Shown here: piece by piece, positions 42,760-53,134 of the stretch | How the letters are laid out: the number at the start of each line of letters is the position of its first letter | How positions within the stretch are numbered: the stretch's first letter is position 1 | Source: Symbiodinium natans | Lineage: Eukaryota; Sar; Dinophyceae; Suessiales; Symbiodiniaceae | NCBI GenBank assembly: GCA_905221605.1 | Contig: CAJNDS010002752.1 | Span: 135,001-199,000, forward strand | Reading direction: 5' to 3' | Length of the DNA: 64,000 nucleotides | Translations under genes and position numbers: made by a program | The notes under the pieces: model-generated | What the model was told of the DNA's origin: nothing | The model's input: only the letters and a program-made list of their open reading frames with translations | Databases searched by the model: none

Positions 42760-45700
42760 CAAGGGTTCTTGCGTGTGACAATGCAAAACCCCAAACCCTA
42801 AACCCTAAACCCCTAAATCCCTAAACCCTAAACCCTAAACCCATAGGGTATGAAGAACCCCAGGCCTATCCTGTTCTCGTAAAGATCTTGTTAGGAGCTT
42901 TGTGAGAATGACTTACCAAAGGGGCAGGCTTCGGACTCAGGTAAGAGCAGGGTTTAGGGTTTAGGGTTTAGGGTCTAGGGTTTAGGGTTTAGGATTTAGG
43001 GTTTAGGGTTAAACGCTGAACCCTCAAGCCCGAAACTCCTCGAAAATCCTCGTCGAAACTTTCCCCGGACCTGAACCCTCAACAAGTTCAATAACCCCTC
43101 AACCTAAGCTAGGAAGAGGAAGCAAAATGGGAGCAAAACGTCTAGATGGTGGTCTTGTACTGAATTCAAGTCAACTCCTGAAAACCCTTCATAAGTTCAA
43201 TAAACTCTAAACCCTAAACCCTACACCCTACACCCTAAACCCTAAACGCGGCCTTGGGGTCTGTCTCGATGAAAGCCCCATGTGTTGTAGGCGGCTTCGC
43301 TGGGGGGCCCGAGCGTGACGACCAACCCGTCCCGCCGGAAGATCTGGACGGTCCGAACCTGCAAGGTCTAGGGTTTAGGGTTCAGGGTTTGGGGTTTGGG
43401 GTTTGGGGTTTAGGGTTTAGGGTTTAGGGTTGAGGGTTTAGGGTTTAGGGTTTCGGGTTTAGGTTTAGGAGGGTTGGGATTTAGGGTTTTAGGGTTTAAG
43501 GCATAGGCGAAAGCAACTTGACCTTCAGCAACCGAATGACCTGGCCATTGGGGTTCTTGACGGAAATGGTGAAGTGAGAAGGGTCCGTCTGCCCAAACCT
43601 CCAATTTCCCACCTGGATGAAACGGTCCTTGGTTTGGGGTTTGGGGTTTAGGGATTAGGGATGAGGGATTAATTAGGGTTTAGGGATTAGGGATGAGGGA
43701 TTAACTAGGGTGTAGGGATTAGGGATCAGGGTTTAAGGTTTAGGGCTTAGGGTTTTGCTCGGCTATCGATGCCAGGACCATCTCAAGATACGAGAATGGC
43801 AACTTTCACCCAGCAGGTTTCCTAAATCAGGATCCCTTTTGGGGTATGGGGAGCGCAAGACGCAACTTCAGGCTTAAACCCGAAACCCTAAACTCCAACT
43901 GTTCCCACCCTGCTAAGAGAGGCAGTCCTTAAGTGGTTTGGGCGCGATGTACTTCGTTTGGTGCGCGCCACGCGGCAAGAACATGATTTGTGTCAGCAGC
44001 GTCTGTCTTTGCATCCGGGTTGTGTATGGGGAAAACTGCGGGTGTGCACATCACATTCTCATGCGCGTGGACACCCAGTGACACGCAACAGTGGGTATCA
44101 TTCCAAGTTGGAGAGGGCTCTGATTCAACACGCCAACTTCAGAAAACCAACTTCTGCTTCTATGAGAAATCTGCTCAACGGAATATTTTGTTTTCTTTCA
44201 CAGTTCAGCGGCTCGTGTGTCCCAGAACACATAGTTGCGTACGGTGTCGTGTGTCTACTTTATCTAAGGTATCGGTGCAAGAGAACAATGAAAGGCATGG
44301 GGAATAGAATAAACATCATTGCAGGCTGCGTGTGGATGCAGGCGTGAAGCGTTTGCGGTCTCAACGTTGGTTTGGCCTGGATGCACATAGGATCCGTACG
44401 CGATTAGGATGGACGTCATCATGTGGCATTCGCATGGAAGCGCCATACCAGTGAATCGGGACATGTTCGCACCGCGCAATCCCTCCCCCCCCCCGCCCCT
44501 AGCCTCCGACCCCCACACCCCACCCCCTGGAATTTGTGAGACGACCGCCAGCGACCATCAAAAGGGCATACAGTAGGTCGGTGACGTGTGCTGAGATAGC
44601 TCCCTCTGCGTAGATGTATTCTGTATGTTCGGTAAACATGCAGAAAGGAGGAACCCTAAACCCGAAGTTTTGTGTCGGGCTGCCCCAAAGAAGACGCCAT
44701 ACTGGCTGGTGTCCATGCCTCACTCACTGGAGGCCGGGGGTCTCAACTTAGAAGGTTTAGGGTTCAGGGTCTAGGGTTTGGGGTCCAGGGTTCAGGGTTG
44801 AGGGTTTCAACTTGAGGGTTTTTTGGCCGCCCAAACAGCGCGCAAAGTTTGAGAATCACGGAAGACGGAACGAAACCTGCAGGATGCAGAATCTCGGCAA
44901 GCTATATAAGACATCCGAAGCCCTCAGCCCTAAACCCTAGACCCTAAACCCCAAAACCTGAAGCCCAAGACCCCAAGCCAACAACAAGCATGGACTTGGA
45001 ACGAGATGCTCAGTGAGGTCAGCGTGACGCCTTCTGCCCACCCCCACGATCCCCAGTCCTTTGGCTTGGGGGTGGTTTCTTTAGTTAGGGTTTAGGGTTT
45101 AGGGTTTGGGGTTTTGGGTTTTGGGGTTTTGGGTTTTGGGTTTTGGGTTTTGGGTTTTGGGTTTTGGGTTTTGGCTTTTGGCTTTTGGGTTTTGGGTTTT
45201 GGGTTTTGGGTTTTGAGGGGGGTCTCTAAAGAGCAGTTCCTGCGCAGCCTTTTCTGGATCTCTCGGCTATGGGCCCAAGGACTGCGGAGTTAGACAAGTT
45301 GTGAAATGTTTAGGGTTTAGGGTTTAGGGTTTAGGGTTTAGGGTTTAGGGTTTAGGGTTTAGGGTTTAGGGTTTAGGGTTTAGGGTTTAGGGTTTAGGAA
45401 AGGAGTATAACTAGGGGAGCTGTGACTTCGGCTGTACACTATACACACACTAGACTGGGCAGAATTTCACAAGGGTTGAGGGTTTTAGGGGTTTTAGGGT
45501 TTAGGGTTTTAGGGTTTAGGGTTTAGGGTTTAGGGTTTAGGGTTTAGGGTGTAGGGTTTAGGGTTTAGGGTTTTGGGTTTAGGGTTTGGGGTTTCGGGTT
45601 TAGGGTTTCGGGTTTAAAGTTTAAGGCTGAGGGCTTTCTTTAGTTGTGGGCTCTTCGGGTTTGTGTTGCAGGCTTCGTGATGCTAAGGTCTCGGCTTAAA

Positions 45701-48585
45701 GCGGTCTCCTTCTTTACAGGGTTCTGAAGCAAAGGGCCCTTGGGTTCTACAGCATGGCAACTACCCTAGAGAAGAAGGGGTATAAGGACGGACTCGTGGA
45801 AGGGACCCTTAATCTAATACCCCCATATGAACCCAAAACCCTATACGTACCTTATGTAGTCCCCGTATACCTAAGTAGCACTTTACCCCGAAAGCCCCGC
45901 ATGAGGGTCTCTCCTGCAATCTCTTGAGAAGCCCCAAAGCCCTCCCCAACCTTCCTGAGCCCTACACCCCTACACCCCTAAACCCTAAACCCTAAACCCT
46001 AAACCCTAAACCCTAAACCCTAACCCCTAAACCCTGAACCCTAAACCCTAAACCCTAAACCCTAAACCCTAAACCCTAAACCCTAAACCCTAAACCCTAA
46101 ACCCTCCCTCACCTCCCTAAGCCCTGCACCCCTAAACCCCCTGAGTCCCTGAACCCCTCTTCGGTTTTACTTTCCGTGGGGACCAAAGGAGAGACTTGAA
46201 CAGGGAGTTGGTGCATACGACATGACGTTCTAGGGTTTAGCGTTGAGCGTTTAGGGTTTAGGGTTTAGGGTTTAGGGTTTAGGGTTTAGGGTTTAGGGTT
46301 TAGGGTTTGGGGTTTTTTCGCCTACACCTTAAAAACCCCCGCATACATCTAAAATGGCGATCATAGAAGTAGTTATCCAATTTTGGGGGTGCACATTTCC
46401 AGGAAATAACTACCCTCCAATCATTGACATAGCAACATCTACCATTCTTGGCTCTTGCAGAGCATTACATATTGGGATTCCAGGATATGTGCGGCCCAGG
46501 CGAGTTTTTTTGAAATGGTCCAAGTCAGCGTACATATTCTTCGTTGGAGCTGTGCGGAAACTGTTGGTCGAGGAGCTTCCATGTTGGCACATGTTTGGTC
46601 TAAACCAGCACAACATCACGACGGTACATCGAAATGACCGACGGGCACCCACAAGGCACGCAACCGCTAACGTAGCAGTTCCGTACAAACAGTGTCTTGG
46701 CTGGTTTGGCAATTCTCCGGAGGCACTCTAGGCCGTGTTCCCTACCCCAATGTCGGAAACTCCTACATGAAACAAGGCCCTAAACGCTAAACCCTAAACC
46801 CTCAACCCTAAACCCTACACCGGACTTCATACCTTTCAAGTTCCCTTCTTAAAGCCAGCCCAGGATCTGTACGAGGACCTGGGTGCATCGTCCCATCACT
46901 GCGCCAGATCTGGGGTGTCTGGCCTCTTCCGCTAGTGCGTCAGAGCTTGGGGCTACGAGTTTAAGCTTTAGGGTTTTGGGGTTTTGGGGTTTAGGGTTTA
47001 GGGTTTAGGGTTTAGGGTTTGGGGGTTTTTGGCCCTTGTAACACTTCTCTACACGCGGCATCTCTCTCCTTTGAGGCCGATTGTGTGGACCCCCCCAGGC
47101 ACCGGCAAGCAGCTCCCCTTAAAACCGTGAGGCCTAAGGGTGTAGGGTTTAGTCCAGGCGAACGTCACTCATTGCAGGGTTTTAGAACAGGCGTTTCGGG
47201 GTGGGGGGTGTGGTGGGGGGGCGGCGGGGGGGGGCGGGGGGGGGGGGCGGGGGGGGGGGGGGTGGGGGCTGGGAGGGTAACAATGTCCATTAGCGTTTTT
47301 GAAAAGGATGATTTGACGTTTATGGAAAACGACACGCAGTTACCGTCGTTCATGCCCTGGCGAAAATGCCCCAAACACTGGCATTTGCAGCATTTGTCCT
47401 TCTCGTACAACATATTCTGGAACAAGACACGCGTTCACAAGTGTTCGTGCCTTTGGCGAAGATGCCACAACACTGGTGTTTGCAGCATTTTTGCCTCTCT
47501 GTACACATTTTTGCCTCTTTGTACAACATCAGCACAAGAACACTGTGCGCAGCGTTTTCGCCCAAAAACAGAATTCAAAAAGCAAGCTTTTTTGGGGCGC
47601 GATTCGCGCGTCTCGAAAACTTCGCTCTGCGCAATGTTTTCGGGCGAGAGAACACCGATCCCATGGTGGTGGTGGTGATTCTGAGGATAGACAAGACACA
47701 CGTCCAGCGAATGCGACGCGCAGAAGACTCTCGAGTTTTGACGTTCTCCGGTGTCCAACGCCGAAATATCAGGCGCAAAGCACGCGGGGCCGCAAGGAGG
47801 GGCGTTACGGGGTTTGGGGTTTTGCAGGGGGGTTCATGAAGCCTGGTTCAAACCCTAAACCCTAAACCCTAAACCCTAAACCCTAAACCCTAAACCCTAA
47901 ACCCTAAACCCTATACGAAACCCTAAACCCCAAACTTTGCAGAACTTGCTGCGGCCCACCTTCGCTATGTGACAGGGAGAAGTGGGCGGAGTTGATCATC
48001 GCCAGACGCCACTTGCCAATCTGGACGAAGTTGTTCCCCACCTTTGGCCGCACTTCGGGTTTATTCCAGGTCATCTTCGACATTCCCTGGCGCATGTTCC
48101 AAGTTAGGGGCCCCGGTTTGCAGGCTGATCCTCACTATCTGGACCTCAAAATCAGCTCTTACTTGTTGGCTCAAGCCATTTGGTGAGTCCTCAAAAAAAC
48201 TTGTTTTATGTATTCAACAAAAACGACACGAACCCTTCAGGACATCAACTTCATGTCTTCGTTATGAGGCGGCCCCCCAAGTAAAATCTCAGCACCAGTG
48301 TGATGGTATGGCGCTAGCTTCGCGCTGGCACTCAGTCTAGGAATTGTAAGTATGCCTGACCAGAAAGAAAGCAGGTTTGGAGTTAAGATTAAAGCTGTTT
48401 CTTTAGGGTCTAGGGTTTAGGGTTTAGGGTTAAGGGTTAAGGGTTAAGGGTTAAGGGTAGCTGGCCCACAGTTAGCATTGTAGGTGTCTGCCATGGATGG
48501 TCACCTGTTGGAAGAGCCACAGAATCCGGATGGCCTCCTCTGTTTCGTGTCCAAGAAAAAAAGGGATCTGCTCAAGCAAAGACCA
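38847..48585 (-). CDS. HPGPRTD-type repeat protein
   Basis: Split gene encoding at least three copies of a 63-75 residue repeat: F(V/L)QIGxWRL, about ten residues, HF(S/T)xS, a gap, QIWRSDGTMHPGPRTDWGSW, then a linker. The exons join in phase: 48505-48585, 47956-48086, 46868-46925, 44996-45058, 43523-43612, 43253-43358, 42198-42301 and 41981-42020. After them come 41220-41293, 41063-41111, 40414-40475, 39527-39594, 38990-39130 and 38847-38938. I associate this repeat with dinoflagellate predicted proteins, but that is memory and not a search. Function unknown. No signal or membrane segment is seen. The second and third repeats are progressively degenerate. A 1.8 kb and a 1.1 kb intron carry other repeats. 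Whether the last six exons belong to the same gene is inference from phase. Confidence 0.7.
38990..39130 (-). CDS. candidate exon, hydrophilic
   Basis: RSGCQASSDTPPQKEAQNPR then DRCNDFVQAMLNADIPLKMS and VVKPPDK. Phase matches both neighbours. Lower third-position GC than the MFS exons. Confidence 0.45.
39527..39594 (-). CDS. AEHG exon copy 3
   Basis: AKHGMMIVAGQKRALVVRTS then PG. Acceptor GCTCAG|, donor GTGTTT. Two bases are carried into 38990-39130. Confidence 0.55.
40414..40475 (-). CDS. AEHG exon copy 2
   Basis: AEHGMMLATKAKSPAAPWLG after a GCCGAG| acceptor. Related to copies 1 and 3 in DNA and protein. The 3' end is uncertain. Confidence 0.5.
41063..41111 (-). CDS. exon, SEHKATLGAQSCIIEA
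   Basis: One base plus 16 codons; acceptor GGCAG|, strong donor GTAAGT. Confidence 0.55.
41220..41293 (-). CDS. AEHG exon copy 1
   Basis: AEHGVMVSAGEERLAVQWLE then ATRK. Acceptor CTGAG|, donor GTAACT, phase fits 41063-41111. First of three related exons. Confidence 0.6.
41981..42020 (-). CDS. repeat-protein exon, TIMAYRPAWG
   Basis: Joined to the previous exon it reads SHTTGLTIMAYRPAWG, aligning without gaps to SHxxGxTxMIFRSDG of the repeat consensus. Donor GTTTAG from the array. Confidence 0.6.
42198..42301 (-). CDS. repeat-protein exon, third repeat
   Basis: ISFGDHFLQIAGFRLSATAD then ANGDAFTISHTTGL. Its 5' splice site GTTTAG is made by the telomere-type array. Confidence 0.75.
42528..42627. 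mobile_element. MITE family GGGATGTTC, full copy
   Basis: 100-bp near-palindrome starting GGGATGTTCGCCCC and ending GGTGGGAACATCCC, with long internal complementarity around ATCCTTAATAGGGAT / ATCCCTATTTAAGGA. No ORF; a likely non-autonomous foldback element. Confidence 0.75.
42719..42759 (-). repeat. poly-C tract of about 40
   Basis: Uninterrupted C run. Similar tracts: 6833-6862 (G), 21333-21352 (G), 24850-24869 (G), 55108-55129 (C), 56297-56316 (C), 57191-57209 (C). Confidence 0.95.
43253..43358 (-). CDS. repeat-protein exon, IFRRDG
   Basis: VRTVQIFRRDGLVVTLGPPS then EAAYNTWGFHRDRPQ. A GC donor (GCCGCG) restores GISFGD at the next join. Degenerate version of IxRSDGTxHPGPRTDW. Confidence 0.75.
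43523..43612 (-). CDS. repeat-protein exon, second repeat
   Basis: VGNWRFGQTDPSHFTISVKN then PNGQVIRLLK. Acceptor ATCCAG|, donor GTCAAG. Confidence 0.75.
43750..44760. other. repeat-poor region, unassigned
   Basis: Unique DNA with overlapping open frames on both strands (plus 43958-44347). Lies inside an intron of the repeat protein gene by my model. No family recognised; a degraded mobile element is possible. Confidence 0.4.
44996..45058 (-). CDS. repeat-protein exon, DWGSWGW
   Basis: DWGSWGWAEGVTLTSLSISF Q, phase 0, acceptor CAAAG|, donor GTCCAT. It joins to VGNWRFG of the second repeat. Confidence 0.7.
45105..45215 (+). repeat. TTTTGGG array
   Basis: About 14 units of a T-rich variant, in the intron of the repeat protein gene. 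Confidence 0.9.
45306..45398 (+). repeat. TTTAGGG array
   Basis: Thirteen pure units; a second, more variable array follows at 45495-45615. Confidence 0.95.
46340..46800. other. repeat-poor insertion in intron, unassigned
   Basis: Holds a 125-codon plus-strand frame (46354-46731) and a 100-codon minus frame in the same place. Neither shows a known motif. It is probably an old insertion. Confidence 0.35.
46868..46925 (-). CDS. repeat-protein exon, RSDGTMHPGPRT
   Basis: GQTPQIWRSDGTMHPGPRT, acceptor GGAAG|. A GA donor (GATCCT) joins to DWGSWG, completing the PRTDW motif. Confidence 0.8.
47426..47800 (+). repeat. dispersed repeat, copy 1
   Basis: Similar along about 370 bp to 51822-52185, both preceded by a G-rich tract. 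47348-47410 is a partial tandem copy of 47442-47510. Open frames shift between copies, so protein coding is doubtful. Confidence 0.7.
47956..48086 (-). CDS. repeat-protein exon, first WRL repeat
   Basis: MSKMTWNKPEVRPKVGNN then FVQIGKWRLAMINSAHFSLS. Acceptor CGCCAG|. A GC donor (GCCGCA) gives GGQTPQIW at the join. Confidence 0.75.
48505..48585 (-). CDS. repeat-protein exon, helical
   Basis: Twenty-seven codons: WSLLEQIPFFLGHETEEAIR then ILWLFQQ. Acceptor AAAAG|, donor GTGACC, phase 0 into the next exon. Confidence 0.6.
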
Positions 48586-49293
48586 CTTTTTTTCAAGGGT
48601 TTAGGGTTTAGGGTTTAGGGTTTGGGGTTTGGGGTTTAGGGTTTAGGGTTTAGGGTTTGGGGTTTGGGGTTTCGGGTTTCGGGTTTAGGGTTTAGGGTGT
48701 GATAGTGTTGGCGGATTTTGGGGCTGGAAAACAGTGGGTTGCTGGCGCTTGTACAGAGCTAGCAAGCGTGCACGAACCTGGGTTTTCCAGACAGTCACCA
48801 GACGCAGGCCCAAGGGTTTGTAGGCCTAGGGGTTGGATTTTCCCCAAATCCCAGACGTTCAACCTAGACCCTCAACCCCTAAAACTTAAACCACCTCATT
48901 CCCCCTAGTATAAAAACTTGCTGATGGCCTGATTTAGTATCAACTTCCAAGCTGCATGACTGTTGGAACTCAACATCAATCTCTAGACGCCTCATGGAAG
49001 ACCTCCCTCCACCCTATACTGCGTTAAGGAGGTGCAGTAGCGCGTTTGCTAGGTAAAGGTGAGCTTCAGATGCGAATACACAAACTGCTCCTCTCCTGTG
49101 TGGGAGGCGTCTTGCTATGTTGGACACGAGGCGGCTCCGCACTCCCGCGTTCCGCGACACATGCTGGATGAGCAGCACTTTGAGAAAATGACCCACATGG
49201 TGGTTTCCGAAATAGGGGTACCCTCTTTGGGGGTTCCTGTAAGCCCTAAGCCCGAAGCCGAAAGCCCTAAACCCTAAACCCTAAACCCTAAAC

Positions 49294-49369
49294 CCCAGGT
49301 CTTTCTGCCGCCGAGCTCCTTGATGCCCAGGCCGTTCTCGCCGATGCGGTAGCACTTCTCGCCGGACAC
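49294..49369 (-). CDS. exon, VSGEKCYRIGENGLGIKELG
   Basis: Twenty-five codons, acceptor GACAG|. Donor GTTTAG is provided by the adjoining CCCTAAA-strand array. Protein family unknown. Confidence 0.6.
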
Positions 49370-49404
49370 CTGTCCCGGGAGAGCTTCAGACTGAGACAGA
49401 GAAA

Positions 49405-49525
49405 GGGTTTAGGGTTTAGGGTTTAGGGTTTAGAGTTTAGGGTTTAGGGTTTAGGGTTTCGGGTTTAAATTTAGGGTTTAGGGTTTAGGGTTTAGGGTTT
49501 AGGGTTTAGGGTTTAGGGTTTAGGG
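49405..49525 (+). repeat. TTTAGGG array
   Basis: About 16 units with an A-rich interruption at 49526-49532. 49560-49860 is unassigned. Confidence 0.9.
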
Positions 49526-50214
49526 AAAAAAGGGTTTAGGGTTTAGGGCTAGGCTTCCGGGCAAGAGCTCTTCTGCCTCGAAGCAGCTGCTGCTTGATTC
49601 GCCACCACCGAAAACCCTAAGACCATGACCTCCCTTTGGGTTGAGACCTTTGACCATATTTCTTTCTTTTAATGAGTGAATCAAGCGAGTTTTAATTTGG
49701 AAAATTACATCCAGGGGTATGGCAATTTACCAGTGAGTAGACCCCTGATGAGCCCCTGTCTCACTCCCTAGGAGGCGAGCTTCGCTACGCCGACCTCCCC
49801 TAAAGGGGGTGAGGTCTTATTTTGCATGAATTCAGGTTCTACGGAGTACGCTCACTGACCGCGCAAGTCGCCCGAAGCTGATGTATCTGACTACTGCTGG
49901 TCGAGACGACTCGTCCGAGCGCAGCCGGACGCCCAGAGAGCACCACGAAGCAAGCGGGGCACTTCCAGTCCTCCCCGGCGAGGCAGCCCCCCTCCAGAGT
50001 TCTTTTTGCATGAGTTGGACAACCCGTCAAGAAAAGGTGCACCTGGTCCTCTCCTGTGCGCGTCAGAAGCGCGTTCCAATAACGCAGAGCACGGGATCAG
50101 CAACGTAGGGGACAGATTGGTTTTAGAAGCCTTCCCATCCTTTGCGAGATCGCTTCTGGTGGGCTATCGCTCTAGAACTACAACCCTCCAAACAACTTTG
50201 ACATTTACTACTAC

Positions 50215-50311
50215 TTGCTTAAGAACTCCGAAAAAACACAGAATATTCTTCCTTAAGAAGGGTAATATAGGGATTATTATTGTTTAATTCTTTTGGGGTT
50301 TCTTTAAGCAA
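50215..50311. mobile_element. MITE family TTGCTTAAGAAC, second copy
   Basis: 97 bp with TTGCTTAAGAACTCC at the left and GGTTTCTTTAAGCAA at the right, A/T-rich middle. Confidence 0.7.
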
Positions 50312-50494
50312 ACACTTGTTTCTCAGCACAACGCAGATCGTGGCGCCTCAGCCACGCTGGACACAAGTTCACTGCCGGCATGAGAGCCAGATGTGTGAAG
50401 AAATCTGCATTGTGTCCTTGAACCCTAAACCCTAAACCCTAAACCCTAAACCCTGAACCCTAAAACTCTGCAACCTTAAACCCTAAGGCTCTTT

Positions 50495-50619
50495 GTAGCC
50501 CAGTATTCCATATTACAGTAAGTCAACAAGGGCACCCTTTTTGTGGGTTGGGTACTTTATAAGGGAACCCAGAGCAAAACAAAAAAACAAAAATAAAGGG
50601 TACCACTGGGCTGCCAAGG
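50495..50619. mobile_element. MITE family GTAGCCCAG, copy 2
   Basis: GTAGCCCAGTATTCC to GGTACCACTGGGCTGCCAAG, with GGGCACCC and a T-rich/A-rich inverted pair inside. Confidence 0.65.
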
Positions 50620-50671
50620 CCTTAGACCCTAAACCCTAAACCCTAAACCCTAAACCCTGAACCCTCAAAAC

Positions 50672-50736
50672 CCCGGCCTTCTTCGTAAGCAGGCCTGCAG
50701 TCAGCCGCTCGAGGTACGTCGTGAGCATGGTGAAAG
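50672..50736 (-). CDS. exon, FTMLTTYLERLTAGLLTKKA
   Basis: Acceptor GTCAAG|, donor GTTTTG inside degenerate repeats. It ends in phase 0, matching 49294-49369. Amphipathic helix; family unknown. Confidence 0.55.
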
Positions 50737-51821
50737 CTTGACCATCGCCTGAATTCAATCCTAAACCCTCAACCCTCAACCCTCAACCCTCAACCCTAAA
50801 CCCTAAACCCTAAACCCCAAACCCTAAACCCTAAACCCTAGACCTTAAACTTAGCGAGGTCTCGTGTTGGAGCTTGCAGCGTTGCGGCTCTTGGGCGTTT
50901 CTGAAACCCCTTTCTCCCCAATTCAGATTTACTGCTGTAGCGTTTGGGCAATGGCCTCCCCTGTGCATAGGAGGCCTTCCTGTAAGCGGCTTCCGTGCTT
51001 GAACAGCGACAGAAAGATTCCCCCCGGCAAGCTGGTGGCCTCACCCCGTACAGGGGGCATCCCCACATGAGGGGCTTCGGCGCGACCGCACACGCGAAAC
51101 CAGACCATTTTGCCCAGGGCTGCTTAAGGAAATAGGATTCGGATTTAGGGCATCCCCCCGTAAGGGGCTTCAGCCCCAATCGCGAAACAGCTCGTTGGTG
51201 TTGTGGCGACCAAGAACCCAATAAAAGCAGGGAACAAAATAGAAAGTTAGCCCCCTTGATAGGGAACAAAAAAGTAAGCCCCCTTGATAGAGGGGTTGCG
51301 GGTAGAAACCCAAAACCCTAAAAGGGTCTAGGGTGGGTGTAACTTGGCTGTTATTGGGGAACCCAGCCCCCTTAAGAAGCACAAAAGGGTACTCAGTTAC
51401 CAGGGTTACGTGACCCGGACACTTTGTTCAAAGAGCTTGACCCTAAACCCTAAACCCTAAACCCTAAACCCTAAACCCTAAACCCTAAGCCCTAAGCCCT
51501 AAGCCCTAAACCCTAAGCCCTAAACCTTTTTAGGGTTGGAAGGGTTCGATTCATGATGTCATCTTCCAGTCCATCCACAGGCTGCCATTGCAAGGGGCGC
51601 CATCAGGGTCTTTGAAGGGGTTTAGGGGTTTGTTTAGGGTTTAGGGTTTAGGGTTTGGGGTTTGGGGTTTGGGGTTTGGGGTTTGGGGTTTGGGGTTTGG
51701 GGTTTCGGGTTTGTGGTTTGGGGTTTGGGGTTTGGGGTTTGGGGGAAGGGGAAGGGGGAAGGGGGAAGGGGGAAAGGGGAAGGGGGAAGGGGGAAGGGGG
51801 AAGGGGGGGGGGGGGGAAGGG

Positions 51822-52185
51822 TCACACGTGTTCATGCCTTTGGCGAAGATACCCAAAAAACTGGTATTGTTCGGTATGTTTTCCTCTCTGTAGACATCTT
51901 TGCCCTCTTTGTACGACATAAGCACGAAAAAGCTCTGTGCAGCGTTTTCGCCCGCAAAAGCGCTCAAAAAGCAAGCGCTTTGAAGATCGCACTTCGCAAG
52001 TGTCGAGCACGTCGCTGTGCGCAGTGTTTTTGCACGAAAGCTTGGGGGCAGTAGTGACTTCGAGGATTGACAAGACACGGCCAGCGAATGCGAGGTGCAA
52101 CAACCTCGAGTTTTCCACGTTGTCCGGCATCCAACTCCAGAATCACACGCGCAAGACAGGCGGGTCTGCAAAAGAACGGCGTTGG
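51822..52185 (+). repeat. dispersed repeat, copy 2
   Basis: Collinear with copy 1: shared blocks include CATGCCTTTGGCGAAGAT, GTGCAGCGTTTTCGCCC and AGACACGGCCAGCGAATGCG, with small indels. The G-rich tract 51745-51820 lies at the same side. Confidence 0.7.
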
Positions 52186-52299
52186 TTTATTATAGGGCTT
52201 CGTCCGCCCCCAAACCCCAAACCCTAAACCCTAGAGTTTCTAACCCAAACCGCGCGATAAACGCTTCAACAGCCCGAACCGCTGGCGAAGCACTCCCCT

Positions 52300-52500
52300 T
52301 AGAACCTTAATAAAAAAATATACTCTTGGGTTTTATATAAACAAAAGAAAAAATATGCTTAATATACTCTTGGGTTTTATATAGACAAATTTAAAAAAAA
52401 ATAGAATTAAGAATAATAATAATAATAATGATAATATGGTTAATATACTCTTGGGTTTTATATAAACAAAACTAAAAATTTAAAACAAAAAATCACAAGG
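52300..52500 (+). repeat. A/T-rich tandem repeat
   Basis: Three copies of TATACTCTTGGGTTTTATAT (52319, 52370, 52445) with A-rich spacers of 50-75 bp. Confidence 0.9.
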
Positions 52501-52508
52501 GGGATATA

Positions 52509-52604
52509 GCTGGCGAAGCACTGCCGATCTGCTTCGTGACGCTGTGGCTCGGCGGGCTGGTCTTCGTCACTGTCTTCTGCGGCGCTTCGCTCTTGAGCCT
52601 TGGA
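52509..52604. CDS. candidate exon, strand unclear
   Basis: GC-rich island in AT-rich DNA. Plus strand reads hydrophobic FVTLWLGGLVFVTVFCGASL. Minus strand reads SEAPQKTVTKTSPPSHSV. Gene polarity favours minus; a 14-nt copy of its left edge at 52281-52294 would favour plus. Confidence 0.3.
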
Positions 52605-52634
52605 CATCCAGAAACTTCAACTAGAGGGCTCTTA

Positions 52635-52725
52635 AGGGTTTAGGGTTTAGGGTTTAGGGTTTAGGGTTTAGGGTTTAGGGTTTAGGGTTTAGGGTTTAGG
52701 GTTTAGGGTTTAGGGTTTAGGGTTT
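52635..52725 (+). repeat. TTTAGGG array
   Basis: Thirteen pure units. Similar arrays lie at 52829-52925 and 53245-53322. Confidence 0.95.
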
Positions 52726-53134
52726 CATGCGGGCTAGGAATCGTTTCTTCGAGTAACTCTGCAAAGCCTGACAATCCTCCAAGCCCTGAATACAATCATG
52801 GGTGCCTTACAGAGTTGATGGGGTATATAGGGTTTAGGGTTTAGGGTTTAAGGTTTAGGGTTTAGGGTTTAGGGTTTAGGGTTTAGGGGTTTAGGGCTTA
52901 GGGTTTAGGGTTTAGGGTTTAGGATTGTTGAGGTTTGCAGGGTTTAGAGGGCATACGGGGACTTATAGGACTGCTCAGGGCTCAGGAGCTTGGATGAAGC
53001 AAAAGCCGCCACAACATGGATATTCGGAGAAGAACGATGGGGGGTTTCATAGGGAGCCCTAAACCCTAAACCCTAAAACCTAAACCCTAAACCCTAAACC
53101 CTAAACCCTAAACCCAAACAAAAACCGCTGCAAC

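Noticed and set aside
46354-46731. 125-codon plus-strand gene
   Set aside because: An equally long minus frame overlaps it, no motif is recognisable, and it sits in the predicted intron of a minus-strand gene. Kept only as an unassigned region.
47019-47678. 219-codon plus-strand frame
   Set aside because: It starts in telomere repeats, crosses a poly-G tract and enters a dispersed repeat; the second copy of that repeat does not keep the frame.
51634-51893. Pro-Lys/Gly-Trp-Gly repeat proteins
   Set aside because: Readouts of TTTGGGG and GGGGAAG tandem repeats.
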